This document shows, piece by piece, positions 20,726 to 26,549 of a stretch of 26,549 nt of DNA; position 1 is the first letter of the stretch; every line of letters starts with the position of its first letter. This stretch comes from JBGTBQ01 sp041749275 (GTDB lineage: Bacteria > Acidobacteriota > Blastocatellia > Pyrinomonadales > Pyrinomonadaceae), in assembly GCA_041749275.1 (NCBI GenBank), contig JBGTBQ010000216.1, positions 1 through 26,549 on the forward strand, written 5' to 3'. Position numbers and translations under genes: made by a program. The notes under the pieces were generated by a model. That model made no database searches and was not told the DNA's origin. It worked only from the letters and a program-made list of their open reading frames with translations.

Positions 20726-21017
20726 TATTGTTACAGCACGCCCTTCATCCTCAAAGATTCCATGACCGTCAAGGCCGTCGCGTGTGGAGTTTGAATTGTC
20801 GGCGGACGGCGTGAGCTACACGAAGGCGGCATCCATCGTTAACGACGTATCCGACCGCATGGAAGAGGTAGTGGTTAAGGATTTCGTCCAGCCGAGAGCA
20901 AGTCAGCGCGCACGCAACGTCAAAGTCAAAGCCTACAACTACGGCACGGTGACTGCTTGGCATCCGGGCGCGGGCGGGCAGGCATGGATTTTTATTGACG
21001 AGATAATGATTGACTGA
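20726..21017 (+). pseudogene. Decayed C-terminal remnant of a GH20 beta-N-acetylhexosaminidase
   Basis: Two pieces in different frames. The first, about 20726-20782, reads YSTPFILKDSMTVKAVA, which matches the chitobiase/hexosaminidase C-terminal module that normally begins with a YT-xPF pattern and ends in TVKA. The second, 20781-21017, reads RVEFELSADGVSYTKA, then NVKVKAYNYGTVTAWH and GAGGQAWIFIDEIM, the discoidin-like C-terminus of bacterial GH20 enzymes. Between them some 60-100 residues of the usual protein are missing, with a frameshift, and the catalytic GH20 domain is absent altogether (the upstream DNA belongs to the sigma operon's promoter). The intact enzyme would remove terminal N-acetylhexosamine residues in chitin or peptidoglycan turnover. 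The 77-residue open frame left at 20784 has no ribosome site and is probably not translated. Confidence 0.75.
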
Positions 21018-21043
21018 ATTTGTGGTTGCGTGAACGACGATTT

Positions 21044-21168
21044 AACGCGGAGGACGCCGAGCAGGCGCGGAGGACGCAGAGAAAACCGATGCCGGATTCG
21101 AGGTTGTCAGATTTCAAAACGGACTTTCTTTCTCTCCGCTCTCCGCGTCTCTCCGCGTCCTCCGCGTT
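21044..21168. repeat. Intergenic palindrome (AACGCG type) between remnant and aminotransferase
   Basis: AACGCGGAGGACGC at 21044-21057 has its exact complement at 21155-21168, and the arms continue imperfectly inward with CGCGGAG and GCAGAGAAA words on the left and CTCTCCGC words on the right, leaving a loop of about 40 bases. It lies between convergent reading directions, like the copies at 8241 and 15400. Confidence 0.8.
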
Positions 21169-21232
21169 GAAATGCCGCTCGGTTGAAATGCCGCTCGCCG
21201 GACACTCATCAAAAATTTATACGCACCGCACG

Positions 21233-22327
21233 CTACCGCCTCACCTCATCCAGCGCCCGCCCCAACCGCACAAGCCCCTCCATCAAAGTCGCCGTCTCGC
21301 CGCCGATGCCGATGCGAAAATGCTCCGGCATCTCGAAGAACTCACCGGGGACGACCGAAGTCTCATACTTTTCGGCGAGCAGCGCGCAGAGACTGTTCGC
21401 ATCCCCACGTTTCAGGCGCGGAAACGAGACCGTGCCGAACTCGTGCCACGTCCATTCGAGATCGTCTCGCGTCTCGAAGAACTCATTGAGCGCGCGACCG
21501 TTCGCTTCGAGCAACCGGCGCGCGCCCTCGGCGATGCGTTCGAGATTTTCGAGCACGATGCAGCTCAGACGCTCGGCGGAGTGGGCCGGGATGACGCCGA
21601 AGAGGTCGTCGAGACGCCACAATCTTTGCGCGAGCGCGGCATCCGCCAGCACCCACCCGCAACGCAGACCGCTCAGTCCATAAATCTTCGTCAGGCTACT
21701 CGTCACGATGAACTCCTCGCCGAGATGAAAAGCCGCGCGCGGCGCACGCTCGAACATCGCGTCGAGATAGACCTCATCCACGAGGATGCGCGCTTTCACA
21801 CCGCGCGCGACCTCTTGCAACTCTCCGAGAGTCGCCTCGTCCGTCAACACGCCCGTCGGATTGTGCAGGTTCGTCAGGACGATGAGCCGCGTGCGCGGCG
21901 TCAGTTGTCGCGCGACCTTTTCCGGCTCGACGCGAAAGCCGCTCTCGACTTTGCGCGAGAACCTCCGAACGTCGGCGCCGAGATACCGCGCCACGCCGAT
22001 GAGCGGGTCGTAAGCCGGGTGCTCGATGAGCACCTCGTCGCCGGGTTCGAGGAGCGCCGCCATCACCAGATGATTCGCCATCGAAGTGCCCGTCGCCGCG
22101 ACAATGCATTCCGCCGGTACGCCGCACTTCTTAGCCAGCGCCTCCTGCAAAGGCTCGTAGCCGTACCAACTCGGCCCGCTCAACTCCAAATCCTCAACAC
22201 TCAACGGCAGCTCCGCCAGCGGATAGTTCATCAGCCCGCTCGTCGCGAGATTGAAGCGCGCCTGCGAGCGCGTCTTCGCCCAGTGCAAATAATCGGAACT
22301 CTTCACGCGCCCCGTTTGCTCTCTCAT
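21233..22327 (-). CDS. PLP-dependent aminotransferase, class I/II
   Basis: Fold-type I aminotransferase of 364 residues. Counting from ATG 22327, the substrate/cofactor motif NLHNPTG is at 153-159, the Asp that binds the pyridine nitrogen is Asp184 in VDEVYLD, and the Schiff-base lysine is Lys214 in SSLTKIYGLSGLRCGW. The N-terminus (YLHWAKTRSQARFNLATSGL) is short, as in the aspartate/aromatic-type and 1-aminocyclopropane-carboxylate-like groups; substrate specificity cannot be read from this. The frame remains open to 22444, but ATG 22327 overlaps the permease stop codon as ATGA, a clear sign of translational coupling. The permease gene just upstream suggests that an imported amino acid is the substrate. 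A palindrome follows 65 bases beyond the stop. Confidence 0.9.
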   Translation of the reverse strand: MREQTGRVKSSDYLHWAKTRSQARFNLATSGLMNYPLAELPLSVEDLELSGPSWYGYEPLQEALAKKCGVPAECIVAATGTSMANHLVMAALLEPGDEVLIEHPAYDPLIGVARYLGADVRRFSRKVESGFRVEPEKVARQLTPRTRLIVLTNLHNPTGVLTDEATLGELQEVARGVKARILVDEVYLDAMFERAPRAAFHLGEEFIVTSSLTKIYGLSGLRCGWVLADAALAQRLWRLDDLFGVIPAHSAERLSCIVLENLERIAEGARRLLEANGRALNEFFETRDDLEWTWHEFGTVSFPRLKRGDANSLCALLAEKYETSVVPGEFFEMPEHFRIGIGGETATLMEGLVRLGRALDEVRR

Positions 22328-23697
22328 ATTCGCCTCCGCCAACGCCAGAAAAAATATGCCGGGATGCCCGCGAGCACGATGACAAAACCGACGGCGCTGT
22401 TCCACGGCGCCCCGTAGACCGTGCCGACGACGATCAGCGCGCAAGCCGCGATGAAGAAGGTGGTCGTCAAAGGATGCCCCGGCACGCGCGAGCCGGCGCT
22501 GGCTTCCGTCGTCGCGCCGGCGCGGCGGCGGAAGACGAAGAGCGAGGCCGCCGTCAGTCCAAACCAGACGAAGTCCACCGAGACCACTGTGTTCAGAATC
22601 TGCTCGTAGCGGCCCGACAGCGCGATGATGATGGCGAGCGCGCCTTGCAGCGCAATCGCCACGACGGGCGCGCGCGTGCGCTCGCTCAGACGCGCCACGC
22701 CCTTGAAGAAGAGCCTGTCCTCCGCCATGGCGAAGTAGACGCGCGGCGAGGTCAACATTCCCTGACTCAGAAAGCCGAGCGTCGAGATGGCGATGCCGAC
22801 CGCGATCAGCGCCGCGCCGCGCTCACCCAGCGCCGCGCGCATCACCGCCGAGGCGGGCGTCGTCGTCCGCGCCAGTCCCTCCGGCCCCAGCACGTAGAGG
22901 TACACGAAGTTGACCGCCATGTAGAGCAAGATCACGCCGCCGACGCCGATCAGCATCCCGCGCGCGAGGTCGCGCCGGGGGTCGCGCATCTCGCCCGCGA
23001 TGAAGCTCGATGTCTGCCAGCCGCCAAAGGCGAACATCACCGGCGTCATCGCCGCGCCCATTGCGGCGAGCAGGTTCGGAGAGACAGGGCGGTCGAGCAG
23101 CGGCCCCGCCGTGCCGTGCGGCTCCCCGACGAACGCGAAGCCGCACACGACGAGCGCGACCACGGCCAGAATCTTCAGCACCATGAGCGCGTTCTGCACG
23201 CTACTGCCGGCGCGCACACCCAAACAGTTAATGACTGTCAGCAGCGCGAGCGCGAACGCCGCCACCTGCCAGTCGGGCATCTGTAGGCGCGTAATCTCCA
23301 AAAAATATTTGGCGAAGGTGACGGCGACCGCGGCCATCGCGCCCGTCTGCACGACGAGCAGCAGCGCCCAGCCATAGAGGAAAGCGACCGATGGATGGAA
23401 GGCTTCGCGCAGGTATGCGTATTGCCCGCCCACGCCCGGCTGCCGGTCGGCGAGTTCGGCGTAGATGAAGGCGCCGGCCAGCGCCACGAGTCCGCCGAGC
23501 AGCCACGCGCCGAGGATGAGGAACGGCGTGTGAACCTGCCGCGCCACGACGTAGGGGTTGATGAAGATGCCGGCGCCGACGATGCCGCCCATCACGATCA
23601 TCGTCGCGTCGAACAGACCGAGGCGACACGCGAGCTTCGGCTCGTTGACGACCGGCGCGTGATTACGTCTTGATGCGTCGTTTTCGTGATGGCTCAT
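22324..23697 (-). CDS. APC-family amino acid permease
   Basis: Integral membrane protein of 457 residues with about twelve hydrophobic segments. The first helix carries the family motif GGIVGAGIFINP with the unwound Gly-rich stretch that binds the amino-acid backbone; then come AYLREAFHPSVAFLYGWALL, the helix with FAFGGWQTSSFIAGEMRDP, and the late block with LSRYEQ-like loop and VVSVDFVWFGLTA. This is the LAT/SteT-like subgroup, usually amino-acid exchangers or proton symporters. I start at ATG 23697, which directly precedes MSHHENDASRRN; the TTG-started extension to 23769 is unlikely, though no strong ribosome site is seen. The stop overlaps the aminotransferase start by four bases, and the MFS gene ends 78 bases upstream on the same strand, so the three may form one transcript. 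Confidence 0.88.
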   Translation of the reverse strand: MSHHENDASRRNHAPVVNEPKLACRLGLFDATMIVMGGIVGAGIFINPYVVARQVHTPFLILGAWLLGGLVALAGAFIYAELADRQPGVGGQYAYLREAFHPSVAFLYGWALLLVVQTGAMAAVAVTFAKYFLEITRLQMPDWQVAAFALALLTVINCLGVRAGSSVQNALMVLKILAVVALVVCGFAFVGEPHGTAGPLLDRPVSPNLLAAMGAAMTPVMFAFGGWQTSSFIAGEMRDPRRDLARGMLIGVGGVILLYMAVNFVYLYVLGPEGLARTTTPASAVMRAALGERGAALIAVGIAISTLGFLSQGMLTSPRVYFAMAEDRLFFKGVARLSERTRAPVVAIALQGALAIIIALSGRYEQILNTVVSVDFVWFGLTAASLFVFRRRAGATTEASAGSRVPGHPLTTTFFIAACALIVVGTVYGAPWNSAVGFVIVLAGIPAYFFWRWRRRI

Positions 23698-23775
23698 CGT
23701 CGGCTGTCGCGTCGAGCGTGCGAGACGGCTCGTCGTGGTTCGCGTGAGGTTATCACAACGGCGCGCCAACGGTCT

Positions 23776-25077
23776 TCAGTTGAGTTTGACTGTCGAGTGA
23801 GTTTGAGTGTCGAGCGCACGCATCCGTCGGCTGCCCAACCAGAGCAGCAGCGCGCCGAGCGCGCACGCGAGCGGGCAGACGAGTAGGGCGTAGCGCATCA
23901 GTCCGGGCGCGGCGGCAGCGCCGAGCCAGTCGTTGAGTTTGCCGATGAGCGGCGCGCCGATGCCGTAGGCCACGACGTTGACGGTGAAGAAGTAGATGCC
24001 AATGCCGAGGCCGCGCAGCTCCGGCCCGGCGATGTCGTGGACATCCGCCGCCGCCGGGCCGAGCCATACCAACGAGAGACCGAGCAGCAGGAAGCACGCG
24101 AACAGAAGCGCGGCGTGGCTGTTGCTGAAGAGTAAGAGTAACCACAGCGGTATCGAGAGCAAGGCAGCATACGCGCCGAAGAGCATCCGCCCACCGCGCC
24201 CCGTGCGCCGGCGGAAGCGGTCAGCGAGCGCGCCGCCCAAGATCGTGCCGGGCACGCCCGCCGCAATCGAGAGGAGGCCGCCCACCCAGCCGATGAGCGG
24301 CAGCGGCAGGCTGTGGACACGGACGAAAAAGGTCGCTCCCCAAATCGAGAGACTGTTCGCTGCCAATCCAAAGAGCGCGTAGCCGAGATAGAGATAGCGC
24401 AGCGGCGACGACTTGAAAAGTATCTTCCAGTCTTCCGCGCCGTGACGCGCCGGGGCCGTCTCGGTCGCGCCGCGCTTTGTCTCTTTGATGAGCAGTACGA
24501 AGAGCGTGACGACGAGGCCGGGAAAGCCGAGCAGGTAGAAGGCCCAGCGCCAGCCCCATGTCCCGCCAATCCAGCCGCCTAAGAAAGACGCGACGCCCGC
24601 GCCGATGGCGATGCCCGACGAATAGATGGCCTGCACGGTCGCGCGCATCCGCGGCGGGAAGTGGTCGCTCAGGAGCGAGAGCGCAGCCGGGCCGAGCGTC
24701 GCCTCGCCGACGCCGACCATGACGCGGCAGAGAAAAATCGTCCAGAAGCTTTCGCAAAAACCCGTCAGCCCCGAAAACAGGCTCCACACGGCGAGACCGC
24801 CCGCGATGATATGCTTCCGCGACGCGCGATCCGCCAGCCGCCCGAACGGGACGCCGAGCAGCGTGTAGAAGATGACGAACGACGTGGTGCCTAAGAGCGC
24901 CAGTTGCAGATCGCTGAACTTCATCTCCGCCTTGATGGGCGTGAAGAGGATGTAGATCAACGTGCGGTCGAGAAAGTTCAGGACATAGACGAGCGTCAAG
25001 ACGGCGAGCGCGTACCACGCCGCCGTCGGAATCTTTGGCGTTTCCATTGTGTGCTCTGTCCTTTCCGCGACCGTCAT
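23776..25077 (-). CDS. MFS transporter, Spinster-like
   Basis: Major facilitator protein of about 433 residues with twelve hydrophobic segments. The order and motifs are typical: NFLDRTLIYILFTPIKAE in helix 1 (the FLDR pattern seen in Spinster-type members), the loop 2-3 motif GVPFGRLADRASRKH, then RVMVGVGEATLGPAALSLL in helix 4, where a GEA pattern marks this group. A central loop (KETKRGATETAPARHGAED) separates the two six-helix halves. The second half has ILGGALADRFRRRTGRGG. Two starts are possible: ATG 25077 (GGA 5 bases upstream) and ATG 25047 (AGGA 11 bases upstream); the longer open frame to 25137 is less likely. Substrate unknown: the subgroup includes lipid, sugar-acid and organic-anion carriers. 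Co-direction with a permease and an aminotransferase hints at amino-acid-derived compounds. Confidence 0.85.
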   Translation of the reverse strand: MTVAERTEHTMETPKIPTAAWYALAVLTLVYVLNFLDRTLIYILFTPIKAEMKFSDLQLALLGTTSFVIFYTLLGVPFGRLADRASRKHIIAGGLAVWSLFSGLTGFCESFWTIFLCRVMVGVGEATLGPAALSLLSDHFPPRMRATVQAIYSSGIAIGAGVASFLGGWIGGTWGWRWAFYLLGFPGLVVTLFVLLIKETKRGATETAPARHGAEDWKILFKSSPLRYLYLGYALFGLAANSLSIWGATFFVRVHSLPLPLIGWVGGLLSIAAGVPGTILGGALADRFRRRTGRGGRMLFGAYAALLSIPLWLLLLFSNSHAALLFACFLLLGLSLVWLGPAAADVHDIAGPELRGLGIGIYFFTVNVVAYGIGAPLIGKLNDWLGAAAAPGLMRYALLVCPLACALGALLLWLGSRRMRALDTQTHSTVKLN

Positions 25078-25132
25078 CTTTTTCCGCTTTGTCTGTTGTT
25101 CTCTTGATTGACCGTTATGAAACGGGCAACTC

Positions 25133-25216
25133 ACCACAGAGACACAGAGGACACGGAGGATGCACAGAGTTTTAATCTTCTCTGTGCATCCTCCGTGTCC
25201 TCTGTGTCTCTGTGGT
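25133..25216. repeat. Perfect 37-bp palindrome (ACCACAGAG type)
   Basis: The 37-base left arm (25133-25169, beginning ACCACAGAGACACAGAGG) is repeated without a mismatch in reverse complement at 25180-25216, around a 10-base AT-rich loop. The arm itself is a chain of related words (CACAGAG, ACACAGAGG, ACACGGAGG). It lies downstream of the MaoC gene and upstream of the MFS gene, both on the minus strand. It would form a very stable hairpin on either strand. Confidence 0.95.
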
Positions 25217-25252
25217 TAAAATCAACGTGACCAAAGCCCAACCACGAATCAA

Positions 25253-25654
25253 TCAAGCCGCGGTGATTAACACGACCGCCTCGCCCTTCACGACCGTCTC
25301 GCCGCTCTGGTTCGTGCAGATGGTTTCGAGCGTCACGATGGGCTTGTCTTCCCTCACCTTTGTGACCGTGACGCGGGCGGTAACGGTATCGCCGGGATAG
25401 ACGGGAGCGATGAACTGAAGCGACTGGCTCAAGTACACAGTGCCGCGACCGGGCAACTCATTCGCCAGCGCCGCCGAGATGAGCGACGCCGCCAGCATCC
25501 CATGTGCGATGCGACGCCCGAAGCGCGTCCCTTGAGCGTAGTTGTCGTCGAGATGGACGGGGTTGTAATCGCCGGTCAACTCGGCGAAGGCGCGGATGTC
25601 TTCATCGCTGATCGTCTTCGAGATGGTGGCCGTGTCGCCGACCTGCACAGGCAT
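25253..25654 (-). CDS. MaoC/PhaJ-like (R)-specific enoyl-CoA hydratase
   Basis: Hot-dog fold protein of 133 residues, the normal length of PhaJ-type hydratases. It adds water to trans-2-enoyl-CoA to give (R)-3-hydroxyacyl-CoA, linking fatty-acid oxidation to polyester or related pathways. The hydratase 2 motif is complete: Asp29 and His34 in GDYNPVHLD, followed by FGRRIAHGML, corresponding to the catalytic Asp31/His36 pair of Aeromonas PhaJ. The C-terminal strands (LQFIAPVYPGDTVTARVTV and VTLETICTNQSGETVVKGEA) are also typical. ATG 25654 has GAGGAG about 9 bases upstream. The hydrolase gene ends 40 bases upstream on the same strand, so they are likely co-transcribed. The in vivo substrate may equally be a short-chain intermediate other than PHA precursors. 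Confidence 0.9.
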   Translation of the reverse strand: MPVQVGDTATISKTISDEDIRAFAELTGDYNPVHLDDNYAQGTRFGRRIAHGMLAASLISAALANELPGRGTVYLSQSLQFIAPVYPGDTVTARVTVTKVREDKPIVTLETICTNQSGETVVKGEAVVLITAA

Positions 25655-25694
25655 CGCGTCCGCTCCTCATAGTAAGAAAACCGCGGCGCGCCCT

Positions 25695-26549
25695 TTAGTG
25701 CGCGCCGCCCGCGAGAAACTTCAAGACCGCCGCGTTGAACTCCGCCGCCTTCTCGACCTGCGGGACGTGCCCGCAATTATCAAAGACGACGAGTTGCGCG
25801 CCCGGCATCTCCTTCTTGAATTTCTCGCCCTCGCGCGCGAGCGGCGTCAACCCGTCCTCGCGCCCCCAGATGATGAGGACGGGCTGTTTGATCGCGCTCA
25901 AACGCCCGTCGAGCATGTCCTCGCCGCGATGGATGGACTCGACGAGGCTCTGGATGGTGTAGCCGTCGCCCGCCGAGATGCGTTGCGCGAGCATCGCGTC
26001 AATCGCCGCGTCGCTCGTGAAGAGCTGCTTGTTGAAGAAGACCAGCGAGGCCAGCTCGCGCATCCCCGCGCGCGTCGAGGGGTTGAGGCCGGAGAGGGCC
26101 GCGAGGTCGAACTCCGGCGGCGGCCTGAAGCCGGCGGCGTCCACGAGCACGAGACGCTCGACGCGCGCGGGGCGTTGGAGCGTGTAGAGCGCGGCGATCC
26201 AGCCGCCCATCGAGTTGCCGACGAGCGTCGCCTTCTCGACCTTCAACTCGTCGAGAAATTTATCCAGAAAGTCCGCGTAGGTTCCGATGCGGTAGTTGAT
26301 GAATGGCTTGGCCGATTGCCCGTGCCCGATCTGGTCGGGCACGATGACGCGGTACTTCTGCGCGAGCGCCGGCATCGTGAAGGCCCAGTTCAAGGTGCTG
26401 CCGCCCATCCCGTGCAGCAGTACCACGACCGGGCCGCTCCCGGCCTCGACGTAGTTGATCTTCTGCCCGAAGACCATGACCTCTTTCGCGCTCTGCGTGG
26501 CGGCTCCGTGCGCGACGGGCGCGACGATGACGGGCGCGGCGGGCCGCGT
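25695..26549 (-). CDS. Alpha/beta hydrolase (5' part outside the window)
   Basis: Alpha/beta hydrolase that is cut by the window edge. An ATG exists at 26477, but the frame stays open for 24 further codons to 26549 and reads RPAAPVIVAPVAHGAATQSA, which looks like the end of a signal peptide and linker, so the true start lies outside. From the ATG: HG oxyanion motif LLHGMGG at 21-27, the nucleophile Ser89 in GNSMGG, an acid in WGREDGLTP and the catalytic His in CGHVPQVE, so the triad is complete. A cap segment of about 60 residues (NPSTRAGMRELASLVFFNKQ...) lies between strands 6 and 7. Similarity is to esterase/haloalkane dehalogenase/2-hydroxymuconate hydrolase-type enzymes; substrate unknown. 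Being next to a PhaJ-like hydratase, it could be a thioesterase-like or polyester-related hydrolase, but this is speculation. Confidence 0.85.
   Translation of the reverse strand, partial: TRPAAPVIVAPVAHGAATQSAKEVMVFGQKINYVEAGSGPVVVLLHGMGGSTLNWAFTMPALAQKYRVIVPDQIGHGQSAKPFINYRIGTYADFLDKFLDELKVEKATLVGNSMGGWIAALYTLQRPARVERLVLVDAAGFRPPPEFDLAALSGLNPSTRAGMRELASLVFFNKQLFTSDAAIDAMLAQRISAGDGYTIQSLVESIHRGEDMLDGRLSAIKQPVLIIWGREDGLTPLAREGEKFKKEMPGAQLVVFDNCGHVPQVEKAAEFNAAVLKFLAGGAH

Overview
The window looks like a chromosome segment of a high-GC, Gram-negative-type bacterium, most likely an Acidobacteriota member of the Blastocatellia kind. The basis is indirect: an ECF sigma factor of the TIGR02999 type next to a giant Ser/Thr kinase with TPR repeats, a second ECF sigma/zf-HC2 anti-sigma pair leading into HEAT-repeat proteins, a large secreted Asp-box (sortilin/VPS10-like) protein, and many small lineage-type hypotheticals. 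No 16S or ribosomal marker is present, so the assignment is an inference. No rRNA, tRNA or CRISPR array was seen.

Layout. 1-640: a BrnT-type toxin and an overlapping ribbon-helix-helix antitoxin, visibly lower in GC than the rest and closed by a strong hairpin. 695-2101 (minus): a secreted protein of unknown function, divergent from a signalling pair at 2359-8245 (ECF sigma factor, then a 1739-residue kinase with two TolB-like/TPR modules and a third TPR-only module). 8365-12197 (minus): a possible small membrane protein and the secreted Asp-box protein. 12335-14541: a small Cys-containing protein divergent from recN. 14809-15396: two small plus-strand unknowns, the second winged-helix-like. 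15542-20611 (minus): ECF sigma factor, membrane anti-sigma factor and two exported HEAT-repeat proteins, read as one operon with a 210-bp inverted-repeat element lying between the two HEAT genes. 20726-21017: a decayed C-terminal remnant of a GH20 beta-hexosaminidase. 21233-25077 (minus): MFS transporter, APC amino-acid permease and PLP aminotransferase, the last two overlapping by ATGA. 25253-26549 (minus): an alpha/beta hydrolase that runs off the window and a MaoC/PhaJ-like hydratase.

The most interesting material is of two kinds. First, the sigma/anti-sigma/HEAT/HEAT operon could be an envelope-sensing module: the anti-sigma factor has a long extracytoplasmic part, and the two downstream proteins are exported HEAT solenoids built from two alternating repeat types. 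Second, gene ends in this window are decorated by long intergenic palindromes. Four share an AACCAC- or AACGCG-type outer end with short internal words, one is a heptad (GGGATGA) palindrome, and one is a MITE-like element with 16-bp perfect terminal inverted repeats. Three of these supply the stop codon of the neighbouring gene, and one lies directly on the start of the kinase gene.
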